A DNA stretch of 64,000 bases from CAZMHJ01 sp046350635. Lineage in GTDB: Bacteria > Patescibacteriota > Saccharimonadia > Saccharimonadales > CAIOMD01. The position numbers and the translations under genes were made by a program. The notes below the pieces were generated by a model. It ran no database searches and was not told the origin of the DNA. It saw nothing but the letters and a program-made list of their open reading frames with translations. This document shows positions 40,866 to 50,806 of this stretch, in pieces. The stretch's first letter is position 1. Each line of letters starts with the position of its first letter. Where the stretch lies: contig JAXLZY010000003.1 of NCBI GenBank assembly GCA_046350635.1, positions 76,315 through 140,314 on the forward strand. Reading direction: 5' to 3'.

Positions 40866-41324
40866 CTAGTTAACGAGATATTCTTTGCCAGGATTGAAGC
40901 CGTCAACTTTCAAATCAACAAGCGGTGTTGTATGTGCGATAACTGGAGCCGTGTCGTATGGTTCAATTGCTTGCGAAACACCCATTGTTGCATATTGTAT
41001 TCTGATTGCATCATCTTGTTCATTTTTCGGTTGTATTGTTAGGGTTGCAGCGTCAGGGTCTACTGCTACTAGTGTACCTCTTGCGATACGATTGCCGGCT
41101 AAGGTGTCAATTGTTACTCGTAAGCCACCAGCTGCAATTTGCTGACATAATTTACGATTTGCATCGACTTTTTGCTCAAGTACTTTTTTGTCATTGTCAT
41201 CCATCGCATCGGGGTCATTAGATGATTCAAGCCAGGCATCAAGTATTTTTGCAGACGTATACGTACATTGATGCAAGACATTTGTACCCCTGGATACTGA
41301 TTTGGGTGTAAATTCAAAACTCAT
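40866..41324 (-). CDS. Unknown small beta-rich protein
   Basis: 152 residues from the ATG at 41324. An N-terminal helical part (HQCTYTSAKILDAWLESS, DKKVLEQKVDANRKLCQQ) precedes a small beta-barrel-like segment (IARGTLVAVDPDAATLTIQP) that could be an Sm/PilZ/SH3-like fold. No signal peptide. Family unknown. The promoter TTGATT (41357-41362), 17 bp, TATAAT (41334-41339) puts the start site about 3 bases before the ATG. The promoter overlaps the 3' end of the upstream helicase gene. Confidence 0.55.
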   Translation of the reverse strand: MSFEFTPKSVSRGTNVLHQCTYTSAKILDAWLESSNDPDAMDDNDKKVLEQKVDANRKLCQQIAAGGLRVTIDTLAGNRIARGTLVAVDPDAATLTIQPKNEQDDAIRIQYATMGVSQAIEPYDTAPVIAHTTPLVDLKVDGFNPGKEYLVN

Positions 41325-41333
41325 AGAAAGTAT

Positions 41334-41362
41334 ATTATACACTAAATACTAATAATAATCAA
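41334..41362 (-). promoter_or_regulatory. Promoter of the 40866-41324 gene
   Basis: Minus strand TTGATT (41357-41362), exact 17-bp spacer, TATAAT (41334-41339), with TG two bases before the -10. The -35 box lies inside the end of the helicase gene. Confidence 0.65.
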
Positions 41363-44300
41363 TAACTTTGGTCTATTAGCCAGTCTTCGAACGCGATGAT
41401 ACCTTTTAGGTCGGCGCTAAATTGGCTGGTATCAGGTAAGTCTAACGTTATAATTCGCTTCCAAATAGCTTGTATAAGTTGTTTAGTGCGTTCAATATCT
41501 TCCGCTTGGTAATTAATTGCTAAATCATTAATTCTATCGTTATCGTCTGGTTCAACGAAAGTAAGTTGAGCTTCGGTAACAGTGTAGTTTTTAAAGCTGT
41601 GACTACTTTCTACTAAAAGTTTATAAAACAAAAGCTGCTGTTTGTATTTATGCATTTTTACATCGTTAGTCCAGCGAGCATGGCTTTTACCGGTTTTAAA
41701 GTCAACAATACGGATAGCCTTACTTTCGGCATCTATTAGCAGCTGATCTAACTTACCGCTTAAATGGGCCTCGCCAACAAAACTACCTTCGTGTTTAAAA
41801 TCGTATTCACTTTGCGCTTCTGGTATAAAGTTGTGCCACCATTGTGGCAAAAAGGCTGCCAGTGCTTGTTCACCGCGCACTTTTTGACGATTAAAATCGT
41901 TATCACTCAGCCGTTTGGCTTTTAATTTTTCAATAAATATTGCAGTTGTTAGGTCGATATCGGGCAATTCACCTTCTTTGCGTAAATGGTATTGCAATGC
42001 TTCGAGTGTTTCGTGAATGGCGTTACCATATTGGCCATCGGCCGTAGGCGCTTTTGGGAACCTGAGCACTGTATTCATAAAGAATGCGTCGGGCCCACCA
42101 TATACTAAATCGGTAAACGTATTTAAGTGCGTAGCGCTGAGCTGGAACGTTTCGAGTCGTGGCAACACTAAATCGCGCAAGTTTGCCTTATGGCTTCCTT
42201 CGGCATGGCGGGTTGTCCAGTAATGCTCGAGCGCTTCAATGGCAGGAGCGTCTGAGTCACTTTGAATAACGTTTTGATGATGGCTCGGTAATGCTCGAGC
42301 AATGCCATCAGATTCGTTCAAAAATTCGAGTGGTTCGGTTGATTTACCTGCATAGTTTTGGTCGTAGCCAACCAAGTACAAGCTTTGTTTTGCGCGGGTT
42401 ATAGCAACATAAAATAGTCGTTTCTTTTCGTCTTTGCTACTACCTGCTCTGCGAATAATTTGTAAATTTGGTGGCAAGCTAATTGTGCTCGATTTATCAC
42501 GAGCTTTCATCCCCCAGGCATCATCTTGCGTTGCAAGCACGAACACAGCGTCAAACTCGAGCCCTTTAGAGCCGTATGCTGTCATTAATTGAACCGCATG
42601 CGTACTTGAATGGTATGGGCTGGTGTTAAGCAATTTTTCGCCCGCATTCCGATAATCGGCGACAAAATCGAGTAAATCTTGAAGCTGTAATGGGCGATTT
42701 TCGCCCCTCCTATATTCACGCAGATGTTGTCGTAATACGGTAAGATTGCTTAAAACAGATGTAAAACTATCTGGCTCGTTGGCTCGTTCTTTTGGTCCAA
42801 AGTAGAATTCATAATACGGCGACAAATAGTCTTTTAGATCTGGCTCGTTTAACTCAACTGGCGTAACGCCAACAATATAGTCGAGCATAGTTTCGAGTGT
42901 TTCGGTAGTGACTATCTGTGATAGGCGTGTAAAGAACAGCATAATCGGCTTAAACTGCTCGCTGTGCATCATAAGTGCCTGCCAATGGGTTTCACCTTCT
43001 TTTGCGTAATAGTTTTCGCTTGCCTGCCAACTTAATTGCCAAATTGCGCTGGTTGGTAATTGCCAAAAATCGGCACTTAGTACACTCGGCCACATACTGT
43101 CGGCAAGTGATTGATTGTTATCGGCTAGCGCGAGTATGAGTTCTGCCATGGTTAATAACTCGGCGACATGGTAATCATCGAGTACGTTTTCACGCTTGTC
43201 GTAACGCACTGCGATTTGTTTAGCTTGTAAGTACGGAACGAGCGGTTCAAGATACTTATGCCGTGGTGCTAGTATTGCTATTTCTTCTGGCCGCGTTCCC
43301 TGTTTAATGAGCCTCTCGGTTTCGCGCGCTACAAAATCATACTGAGCTATATCGCTTTTAAGCTGCGTGCGGACAATATGCGCCTTTTTAATAGTTTCAT
43401 TCTTCGCATGTAATTGTTCTTTGTTACCACCTAAAACATCACCTAGCCGCTCTTCTATTTGGCTGGCAATAGCATGAGCAGATTCTAGTATGTCAGCATG
43501 CGAGCGGTAATTGTCGGTCAATGCTATTATCTGCACATCTTTATACATGTTGGTAAAGCGGACCATGTTTGTGAGCTCGGCACCTTGGAAACTATAAATC
43601 GCTTGATCATCATCGCCGACAGCCAGAACATTTGCTTGGCCATTCAGTACGGGGTTGTTGGTTAGTAGTTCAACTAATCGTAACTGTGCGAGGTTAGTAT
43701 CTTGGAACTCGTCCAGCATTACATATTGATATTGTTCGTGCAATGTAAACCTTAAATCGTCATTTTGTTCGAGCCCATGGATTGCCCTCGTTATCATATC
43801 GTCGTAATCAAACAACTTTTGGGCTTTTAGGGCTTGTAAATATTGTTCGTAAACATCGGCTGCGCCAAATAGTTTTTTCACTTCACGCGCACCACCAAGA
43901 ACCCATTTATTGTCTATGTTTTTAACAAGCCATTTGTTTTTCCATACTGTAATTGAATTTGTTTTACCTGTTTCATCAAAAGCTCCGAGTGCTTCTGCCA
44001 AATCTGTTATGCAAATATTTGCGAGTGGTTGGATATTACTTGCAAGTAGCGACGTACTAGCTAGTTTATTAAATGGAGCTAAAAGTGCGGCAAAATGACT
44101 AACGACATCTTTATTTATACGAGCAAATTCAGGAATAGTTCCTAGCACAATATCAGATGCCTTAGTAATAAATGCTTGGTTATTAGTAGCAATATTGCGT
44201 ACATCTTGGGGTGATAACAGCGCGCGCTTAAATTCACTGATAAGGCCAAGACTGTCTTTTAAATACACTTCTGCTCGCCACAATGGATTGCTCGCTGGTA

Positions 44301-44687
44301 AGGTTGCAAATATATTTTGCAAAATTGCATCTTGCCCGAGCGCATCTACAGCTTGCTCTGCCCCGAATTCATTAAAGTATTCGTTATAGGTACGTATAAT
44401 GTCGCTGCCAAAGCCATGGTATGTGCTTATGCGAATATCGTATGCGCTTTGGCCAATAAGTTTGGTCAGTCGTTCACGCATATTGCGCGCGCCAACTTCG
44501 GTATAGGTTAAACACAAAATATTTTGTGGCGCAACATCTGTTTTTTGCAATATATTGGCGGCGAGAGTGCTAAAAGTTGCGTTTTGCCTGTGCCAGGCCC
44601 AGCCACAACTAACACGAGGCCATCAATAGTATCGACTGCCTGTTTTTGCGCACTATTTAGCTGTTTGTAGCCTTCGGCAAATATCAT
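41359..44687 (-). CDS. UvrD-type superfamily I helicase fused to RecB-like nuclease, frameshifted near the start
   Basis: About 1109 residues once one frame break is repaired. The ATG at 44687 gives EGYKQLNSAQKQAVDTIDG and the Walker A VVAGPGTGKTQL; adding one T to the T4 run near 44576 joins it to the long frame (LAANILQKTD, CLTYTEVGARNMRERL). Later motifs: LDEFQDTNLAQLRL (II), VGDDDQAIYSFQGAE (III), DNYRSHADIL (IV), LMTAYGSKGLEFDAVFV (V) and RLFYVAITRAKQSLYLVG (VI). The last 250 residues hold a PD-(D/E)XK nuclease (GKLDQLLIDAESKAIRIVDF, then KTGK). An AddAB/RecBCD-like or repair helicase-nuclease. Confidence 0.88.
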
Positions 44688-44724
44688 GGTTCTATTGTAT
44701 AAACCCGTGGCTTTTACACTGTTG

Positions 44725-45330
44725 TTACTTTTGCGAAACAGTGTAGCTAACGGTAACCTTGTTATTGCTGCTGCTATCTGGTTTAGCGACTGATAAAATC
44801 ACACCATACGTGCTGTTGTCATACGAAAAGAGTGCGGCTCCGTTTGACTCATAGCTTGAGTTGCTTGTCCAGCCACTGTATAGCTTTGGAATTTCGGCCA
44901 CAACTTTGTCATAAGAATCAGACGTACTTGTAGCTAAATGCCAAGCAGTTTTACCGTCGTTAGAGGCTTTATATGAACCAGTCACACTATAGGGTGTATA
45001 CAGTGGTACGCTACTTGGCCAGTCAGTTGGTAATTTTTGAGAAGAGCTGTAGGTGGAACCATCAGCAGTTTTGACTGTCACATCTTTACCGTTACTATCA
45101 ACGGAAACTTTACCACCAGTTGCGGTGCTAATTATGCCACTAGCTGTTTTGTCGGCCAACTTGTTCTTTGCCATTGAAAGGCCAAAACCAGCCAATAGCA
45201 AAACAGCAACACCAACGACACCAATAATAATAAAGAGTGTTTTGTTGCTTGTGCTCTTTTTGGGTGTTGTTTTTGTGGTTTGTTCAGGAGTTTTAGGTGT
45301 TTGTTCTTCGGTATTTTGTACCTCTGCCAT
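44725..45330 (-). CDS. Ser/Thr-rich single-pass surface protein
   Basis: 201 residues, ATG at 45330 with a strong AGGAGG. A Thr/Lys/Glu-rich cytoplasmic N-terminus (1-30), one transmembrane helix (LFIIIGVVGVAVLLLAGFGL), then an extracellular Ser/Thr/Asn-rich domain with many Tyr. Similar in plan to the 50807 and 61072 gene products, which suggests a family of anchored surface proteins in this organism. Function unknown. Confidence 0.65.
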   Translation of the reverse strand: MAEVQNTEEQTPKTPEQTTKTTPKKSTSNKTLFIIIGVVGVAVLLLAGFGLSMAKNKLADKTASGIISTATGGKVSVDSNGKDVTVKTADGSTYSSSQKLPTDWPSSVPLYTPYSVTGSYKASNDGKTAWHLATSTSDSYDKVVAEIPKLYSGWTSNSSYESNGAALFSYDNSTYGVILSVAKPDSSSNNKVTVSYTVSQK

Positions 45331-45392
45331 GATAACCTCCTATTTTTATAGATTCATCATGCTCTTATGAAGCACATTTTGCAATGTAGGGG

Positions 45393-45992
45393 CTAGTAAA
45401 TAATTTGTGTATTAGGGAGTTCTGTTTTGAGCTTATTAATTGTCGTCTGCGAAACAGTATTGCCGCTAAGATTAAGAACCTTTAACGCTTTAGCGTTCCC
45501 AAGTTCGTTCGGCAAGGTTGTAAGCCTGTTATTTGCTAGATTAAGCGTTTCGAGCTTAGATAGCTGCCCTATCTCTGCCGGTAGGCCCGTCATGTAGTTA
45601 TTGCTGGCATCGATTTCTACCAAGCCTGTCATCAATCGTATCTCGGCAATAAGACTTCCATCTAACCTATTATCGTTCAACTTTAGTACGGTAAGCTTTG
45701 TCATTCGCCCCATTTCTGATGGTAGGGTTGAAATCTCGTTCTTTGAAAGAATTAACGCCGTTGCGTTTGTCTGATTGTAAATATCAGGCCCAACTTTAGT
45801 GAGTCCTTTATTACTGTAATTGAGTACTTTACCACTGGTTTGTGCGGCGCCGTTGTCACTCGTTGATCCTTGGTTGTCAGTGCTATTCGATGAAGTTGAT
45901 GTGTTTGAGTTTTTATTGCCTATTTTCACACCAACAAATACCAGGCCTGTTGCTGCGATGATAATAACGATTACTATAAGTAGCTTCTTCAT
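45393..45992 (-). CDS. Membrane-anchored leucine-rich-repeat protein
   Basis: 199 residues. An N-terminal anchor (LLIVIVIIIAATGLVFVGV), a Ser/Asn-rich linker (about 25-55) and five to six leucine-rich repeats follow: LILSKNEISTLPSEMGRM, LKLNDNRLDGSLIAEIR, LNLANNRLTTLPNELGNA, LNLSGNTVSQ. The LRR domain faces outside and probably binds a protein or carbohydrate partner; in an episymbiont that could be the host surface (inference). Confidence 0.85.
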   Translation of the reverse strand: MKKLLIVIVIIIAATGLVFVGVKIGNKNSNTSTSSNSTDNQGSTSDNGAAQTSGKVLNYSNKGLTKVGPDIYNQTNATALILSKNEISTLPSEMGRMTKLTVLKLNDNRLDGSLIAEIRLMTGLVEIDASNNYMTGLPAEIGQLSKLETLNLANNRLTTLPNELGNAKALKVLNLSGNTVSQTTINKLKTELPNTQIIY

Positions 45993-46036
45993 ACCCTAAT
46001 AGTAGCACCGTTTAGCAAGTTTATAGCCAAATAAAA

Positions 46037-46057
46037 AACCGGGCATAAAACCCGGTT
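46037..46057 (-). terminator. Rho-independent terminator of the tRNA-Gln transcript
   Basis: AACCGGG/CCCGGTT stem with a 7-nt loop, followed on the minus strand by TTTTAT. It sits 7 bases after the tRNA CCA end. Confidence 0.9.
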
Positions 46058-46064
46058 CTTTATT

Positions 46065-46139
46065 TGGCTAGGGTGGAGGGATTCGAACCCCCGAATGCTA
46101 GGACCAAAACCTAGTGCCTTACCACTTGGCGACACCCTA
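46065..46139 (-). tRNA. tRNA-Gln (anticodon UUG)
   Basis: 75 nt with encoded CCA. Acceptor TAGGGTG pairs with CACCCTA, discriminator G. The T-arm contains GGTTCGAATCC. The anticodon loop TTTTGGT (stem ACTAGG/CCTAG) gives UUG. Its first 17 bases are repeated exactly further upstream in its own transcript. Confidence 0.93.
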
Positions 46140-46310
46140 AAATCTGGTGAAAATTGTTAGTTTTATGTCTTCGCGGACATGCTATATCGTGCACAAGTGC
46201 CTTGGCAAGCTTCGCCTGCCCACAGAACTTTCATGTATACAACCAGTTGTATCCTGAAAGGTTCTCTTGCAATCTGCCGCTGGCAGATTTCACACTTGGC
46301 GACACCCTAA
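46123..46310 (-). repeat. 18-bp direct repeat of the tRNA-Gln 5' end flanking a 152-bp insert
   Basis: CACTTGGCGACACCCTAA occurs at 46123-46140 (5' end of the real tRNA-Gln plus one base) and identically at 46293-46310. The 152 bp between them have no gene but several hairpins. The pattern is what insertion of a small element at the 5' end of the tRNA would leave, with the target duplicated. Confidence 0.7.
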
Positions 46311-46315
46311 TAAGC
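46140..46315 (-). ncRNA. Structured leader RNA upstream of tRNA-Gln
   Basis: Minus-strand transcript between promoter and tRNA. After a false tRNA-Gln 5' end (46310-46293) it holds a series of hairpins: AATCTGCC/GGCAGATT (46271-46289), a two-part stem 46224-46265 with inner ATACAAC/GTTGTAT, GGCAAGC/GCCTGCC (46204-46220) and ATGTC/GACAT (46165-46180). The false 5' end could compete with the real one for pairing to the tRNA 3' half. No coding frame. The function is unknown: processing leader, attenuator or insert remnant. Confidence 0.55.
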
Positions 46316-46321
46316 TACAGA

Positions 46322-46350
46322 ATTATACCGTTTTTGGGTCATTTCGCCAA
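46322..46350 (-). promoter_or_regulatory. Promoter of the tRNA-Gln transcript
   Basis: Minus strand TTGGCG (46345-46350), 17-bp spacer, TATAAT (46322-46327). The start site is about 46315, only five bases before the duplicated tRNA 5' end, i.e. where a normal tRNA promoter would sit relative to its tRNA. Confidence 0.75.
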
Positions 46351-46379
46351 GTACCGATACGGAGTGCTACAATTACCAA

Positions 46380-47114
46380 ATGAAAATCATGACTTTAAAT
46401 GTGTGGCAGGGTCGACTCGAGCGAGTGCTTCTTAAGCACCTAGAAACACTAAACGTTGATTTTGCATGTATGCAAGAGGCCATTGATTATGATGGTATGT
46501 CGGGCGGACTTGTATCAGGCTATAAAACGATTGGTAAAAGTCTTAGCCTAGACAACCAGTTCTTTTCACCGTTAATGTCAATGAGGCTTGGCAATAAAAG
46601 CGTTCATTTCGGCAATGTTACATTTGCAAATGTTCCTTTTGATGTAGCAGAGACGAAATTTACTAGGGGTAAGTACAAAAACGATTTTAATTTTGATGTC
46701 GACGATTATAACATTCGGGCATTTCAGCATACCCAGGTCACTGTTGCCGGCAAAAAGCTTCATGTGCTGAATCATCATGGCCACCATATTGATGCACACA
46801 AACTTGGCGATGCAGAAACGCTTCGCCAAGTTAAGATAATCTCTGACTATATTAAAAAGCTTGATGGAGCAATTATCTTGTGTGGTGATTTTAATTTGGC
46901 TCCAGAGAGTGAATCAATAAAACATCTCGAAACGCATCTTATGAATCTTGCGACACGATTTAAATTACAAACAACTCGCTCCAAGCTTACTAGCAAGGAC
47001 GAGGTGTGTGACTACATTTTTGTGAACAATGACGTAAAAGTGAATAATTTTGGAATGGACGAAACGATAGTTTCCGACCACAACGCTCTTATTCTTGATT
47101 TTGAGGTAGTTTAG
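46380..47114 (+). CDS. Endonuclease/exonuclease/phosphatase (EEP) family protein
   Basis: 244 residues. EEP landmarks: MKIMTLNVWQGRLERVL at the N-terminus, the metal-binding Glu in CMQEAID, ILCGDFNLAPES, and the terminal SDHNALIL. It is a metal-dependent phosphoesterase whose substrate (DNA, lipid or small molecule) is not predictable. The ATG follows the tRNA-Gln promoter region; the CYTH gene starts 2 bp after its stop, so they are co-transcribed. Confidence 0.85.
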   Translation: MKIMTLNVWQGRLERVLLKHLETLNVDFACMQEAIDYDGMSGGLVSGYKTIGKSLSLDNQFFSPLMSMRLGNKSVHFGNVTFANVPFDVAETKFTRGKYKNDFNFDVDDYNIRAFQHTQVTVAGKKLHVLNHHGHHIDAHKLGDAETLRQVKIISDYIKKLDGAIILCGDFNLAPESESIKHLETHLMNLATRFKLQTTRSKLTSKDEVCDYIFVNNDVKVNNFGMDETIVSDHNALILDFEVV

Positions 47115-47116
47115 TT

Positions 47117-47707
47117 ATGAAAACAGAGTTCGAAGCCAAATTTTGTAACGTTAATCACGACGAAATCAGGGCAAGGCTAAAAGCGCTTGGTGGTGTGCTC
47201 GCTCAACCAATGAGACTTATGAAACGCGTGACTATTGATAATGAGTTTATGAAAACTGGCAAAGATGCTTTTGTTCGTATTAGGGATGAGGGCAACAAGG
47301 TGACCATAACGTATAAACAATTTGATGATTTATCGGTTGATGGTGCCAAAGAAATCGAAATAATCGTTGATGATTTTGATAGTGCAGTTAACTTGTTCGC
47401 AGAAGTTGGCCTGCCCTACCGTTCGTTCCAAGAATCCAAAAGAGAAACGTGGTCATTTAAGGGTGCCGAGGTTGTATTAGACGAATGGCCATGGCTTAAA
47501 CCGTACATAGAGATAGAAGCTGAAAGCGAGGAACATGTTCAAGCTATTGCACAAGAACTGGGTTTTGATTGGAGTAATGCGGTTTTTGGTGATGTTATGG
47601 CCGCCTATAGGCTGCAGTATCCGCATTTAACGGAAAAAGACACCGTTGGGAATATACCAAGGGTGTCTTTTGACGATCCGTTACCAGAGCTTTTTACTTC
47701 TCGATAA
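47117..47707 (+). CDS. CYTH-domain protein
   Basis: 196 residues. The ExExK signature is at the start (KTEFEAKFCN), and the charged strands of the triphosphate tunnel follow: DAFVRIRDEGNKVTITYKQ, KEIEIIVDDF, VLDEWPWLKPYIEIEAES. The family covers thiamine triphosphatases, class IV adenylate cyclases and inorganic triphosphatases; which applies here is open. Second gene of a pair with the EEP protein. Its 3' end overlaps the convergent DEAD-box gene by 14 bp. Confidence 0.88.
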   Translation: MKTEFEAKFCNVNHDEIRARLKALGGVLAQPMRLMKRVTIDNEFMKTGKDAFVRIRDEGNKVTITYKQFDDLSVDGAKEIEIIVDDFDSAVNLFAEVGLPYRSFQESKRETWSFKGAEVVLDEWPWLKPYIEIEAESEEHVQAIAQELGFDWSNAVFGDVMAAYRLQYPHLTEKDTVGNIPRVSFDDPLPELFTSR

Positions 47708-48914
47708 ACGTTAGGGCGTAACCCGTGCGACCTGCCCTACCGGCGCGACCAATACGGTGTACGTAGTCGTCGTAGGTTTGCGGCAACGAATAGTTAATTA
47801 CGTGGGTAATATCAGATACATCTAAACCACGAGCAGCAACATCGGTTGCAACTAGTACTTTAAGTTGATTGCCCTTAAATTTGCTGAGCACGCGTTGGCG
47901 TTGGCCCTGGGTTTTGCCACCATGGATAGCATCGGCCACAAAACCACGAGCAATAAGTTCGTTAGAAAGTCGCTCTACACTGCGTTGTGTATCATCAAAG
48001 ATAATGGCTTTCGCAGTGTCTTGGTGAATCAATATATCGTGCAGTTGGTCTAACTTGTGATCGTGGCTGTGGTATTGCACCACATTTTGCTCGACATTAT
48101 CACTCGTTTCACCAGATTTAACAGATATATGAACGGCCATTGGCGAAAAGTCTTTAATAATGCTTGTTACACGACCATCAAGTGTTGCAGAAAAGTAATA
48201 ACTTTGGCGCTCGCTACTTGCATGGCTTAAAATCTCGCGAATATCGTGCACAAAACCCATATCGAGCATGCGGTCGACTTCGTCTAGCACTACTATATTA
48301 AATGTCGATAAGTCTAATGATCCACGTTCTAGGTGGTCCTTTACACGACCAGGTGTACCAATAACAATTTGTGGTTTTTGGCGTAAGTCACCAAGCTGTG
48401 GCCCCATTGCAGCGCCGCCAATAAGGACAGCACCAAATAAACCACTCTTTTTACCAATTGCGCGACATTGTTGCTCGATTTGCTGTGCAAGCTCGCGTGT
48501 AGGGGCCAAAATAATAGCCTTAGAGCCTTTTTCGGCCATAAGCCTGTTTATCATTGGTACCGCAAACGCAGCCGTTTTACCGGTACCAGTGTTGGCGATA
48601 CCAACAACATCAGCTCCAGCAAGGCCGAGTGGGATGGTTTGATCTTGAATTGGTGATGGGTTGCTAAAACCCATTGCGGTTAGATTGTTTTTTAAAACAT
48701 CGTTAATCGCAAAATCAGCAAATTGGTATTCGGGTACATACGTTTCCATTTTTTGTGGTTTCGCGGTACGAATAAATTTAGAAGGATGAATGTAATCCTT
48801 CTTTGGTTGGCGTGATTTGTTACCACGGTTACTATTGTTGTTGCCAAAGCGCGGGCGTGGTGCACCACGCGAAGGACGGCTGCCGCCTGGGCGGCGAGAA
48901 CGATTTTGATACAT
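47694..48914 (-). CDS. DEAD-box RNA helicase
   Basis: 406 residues from the ATG at 48914 (AAGGA about 10 bases upstream); the longer frame (48971) has no support. A basic Arg/Gly/Asn-rich N-terminal extension (1-40) could bind RNA. Motifs: FSNPSPIQDQTIPLGL (Q), ANTGTGKTAAF (I), PTRELAQQIE (Ia), TPGRV (Ib), VVLDEVDRMLDMGF (II, DEVD), FSATL (III), VATDVAARGLDVSDI (V) and YVHRIGRAGRAG (VI). It unwinds short RNA duplexes in ribosome assembly or cold adaptation. Confidence 0.94.
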   Translation of the reverse strand: MYQNRSRRPGGSRPSRGAPRPRFGNNNSNRGNKSRQPKKDYIHPSKFIRTAKPQKMETYVPEYQFADFAINDVLKNNLTAMGFSNPSPIQDQTIPLGLAGADVVGIANTGTGKTAAFAVPMINRLMAEKGSKAIILAPTRELAQQIEQQCRAIGKKSGLFGAVLIGGAAMGPQLGDLRQKPQIVIGTPGRVKDHLERGSLDLSTFNIVVLDEVDRMLDMGFVHDIREILSHASSERQSYYFSATLDGRVTSIIKDFSPMAVHISVKSGETSDNVEQNVVQYHSHDHKLDQLHDILIHQDTAKAIIFDDTQRSVERLSNELIARGFVADAIHGGKTQGQRQRVLSKFKGNQLKVLVATDVAARGLDVSDITHVINYSLPQTYDDYVHRIGRAGRAGRTGYALTFIEK

Positions 48915-49110
48915 AAAAAAAGAATCCTTATATATGTAAGTTAGTATTGTTGTCGACTGTTTGCAATGCATCCAGTTAACGTACTACCTAAAGGATTCAT
49001 CAGAAACAATACATATATATTAGCATAATTGTTTTAAATCCGCAATAGATAGAGTGCTTGACTATGGCTAAACATTAGTGTTTAGTAAGAGTAAATAATT
49101 ACAATAAAAA

Positions 49111-50805
49111 ATGAAAACAGTAAAAAAGGTTAATAAAGTGCCAAAAACAACAAAAAAAACATCTGTTTCGTCGGCTCAAAAAATTAAGAGTAAGCTTTTA
49201 CAAAATAAATGGCCACTTATTTTATTAGCAGTAGTTGTATTTGGCTTATCGGGGGCATGGCTACTCAATCGAAGCTCCGCCGCAACCTCTTGGACATTAG
49301 CGTGGTCTGACGAGTTTGACGGTACAAGCCTAAATCTATCGAATTGGGGTGTTTACAATAACACCTATGGTGACGGTAATAAAGAAGAAGAATGCTCTAC
49401 CCCGAATAACGTTACGGTATCTGGTGGAACGCTTAAAATTACCTCAAAACGCGAAGAAATCAACTGTATGGGCGATGCCACCAAACATCGTTCGTTCACG
49501 TCAGGATTTATTGCGACCCGTTCTATCGGCAGTACCGGCTCGTCGGCAACCGCCAGTGGCAAGTATTTCCCTGCCTATGCAAAGTATGAAATGCGCGCTA
49601 AGTTACCTCATGGTCAGGGTCTATGGCCGGCCTTTTGGTTACGTCATAAGGATGGTGCATCTATGGCAGAAATTGATATTATGGAGTATTTCCACGCAAC
49701 CGTCCCAGGTAAAACAACAGGTACGTTGCACTACAATAACGTGCATAATGTTGCCAAAAAGTCAGTCGCCTTTGAGGCTCCGACAGTGAGCCCAGGATGG
49801 CATACTTGGGGTGTTATGACAGAAGATACGAGCGCTGGTGTACTTATCTCATGGCAACTCGATGGAAACACATACTTCCAATATACCGAAACAGACAAGT
49901 CTCAGTTCACGAAGTATGCAGATGCGTTTGATATCGCCTTAAATATGGCTGTTGGAGGCACTTATGTTGGGCACCCCGATGATGCGCTTGGCTATAGTCG
50001 ATACACTGGTAAATGTTTGCAACCATATGGTGGCTCTCAGCCTTGTGACACTAGTGGCATTTTGCGCGCTGGCTTCCCATCGGTTTATGAGGTTGATTAT
50101 GTGCGTGTATTTACCAAAACCACTACACCAGACCCAGTTGTAGCTCCTACCCCTACCCCAACACCTACACCTACTCCGGCACCCGCTCCTACTGTTACGA
50201 AACTCGCAACCCCTTCAAACTTAAAAGCAGTTGCAAAAGATGGCTCTGTATCACTTACGTGGAATGCTGTTTCTGGCGCAAATAATTACACTGTTCGCTG
50301 GGGCCAAAACGGAACGTGGACAAATTATTCAAACAATCCAGGTTCAACGAATCCGACAACCAATAGCTACACAATTAGTGGTCTAAAAAATGGCCAAACC
50401 TATCAGTTTTCAGTAGCTGCACGTGACTCCACGGGCAAAAGCACGGGTAGTGATTATGCAACGCCCATTACCGCTGTACCAGTTGTAGCAGCTATTCTAG
50501 TACCGCAAAATGTAAAAGTTGTTTCTGGAAGTAGCAAATTTACGTTGTCTTGGGCAAAATCTACTGACTCACGAGTAGATGTTTACAGTCCTCGATACAT
50601 TCGTTCTGATAGTAAAAATAAATCTGATGGATCAGCTTGGATTTATCCCGGACGTACGAGCAATCTGAGCTATACAGTTACCGGTTTACAAAAAGGCGTA
50701 TCGTATGATGTCCAGGTACGCGCGATTGATACACGTGGTACAAGTACAACGAGTGATGATATTCATAGCGAATATTCACCAGTACTCGTAGTGAAGCCTT
50801 ACTAA
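49111..50805 (+). CDS. Secreted or anchored GH16 glycoside hydrolase with two fibronectin III domains
   Basis: 564 residues. A long basic N-region and one hydrophobic helix (PLILLAVVVFGLSGAWLL) end in SSAATS, a possible signal-peptidase site. Residues about 62-335 are a GH16 jelly-roll with the catalytic ExDxxE in MAEIDIMEYF and the substrate-groove block GQGLWPAFWLRH. A Pro/Thr linker (VAPTPTPTPTP) leads to two FnIII domains (ATPSNLKAVAKDGSVSLTWN; VPQNVKVVSGSSKFTLSW). GH16 enzymes cut beta-1,3/1,4-glucans or galactans, so an extracellular polysaccharide is the target. Confidence 0.92.
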   Translation: MKTVKKVNKVPKTTKKTSVSSAQKIKSKLLQNKWPLILLAVVVFGLSGAWLLNRSSAATSWTLAWSDEFDGTSLNLSNWGVYNNTYGDGNKEEECSTPNNVTVSGGTLKITSKREEINCMGDATKHRSFTSGFIATRSIGSTGSSATASGKYFPAYAKYEMRAKLPHGQGLWPAFWLRHKDGASMAEIDIMEYFHATVPGKTTGTLHYNNVHNVAKKSVAFEAPTVSPGWHTWGVMTEDTSAGVLISWQLDGNTYFQYTETDKSQFTKYADAFDIALNMAVGGTYVGHPDDALGYSRYTGKCLQPYGGSQPCDTSGILRAGFPSVYEVDYVRVFTKTTTPDPVVAPTPTPTPTPTPAPAPTVTKLATPSNLKAVAKDGSVSLTWNAVSGANNYTVRWGQNGTWTNYSNNPGSTNPTTNSYTISGLKNGQTYQFSVAARDSTGKSTGSDYATPITAVPVVAAILVPQNVKVVSGSSKFTLSWAKSTDSRVDVYSPRYIRSDSKNKSDGSAWIYPGRTSNLSYTVTGLQKGVSYDVQVRAIDTRGTSTTSDDIHSEYSPVLVVKPY

Positions 50806-50806
50806 T

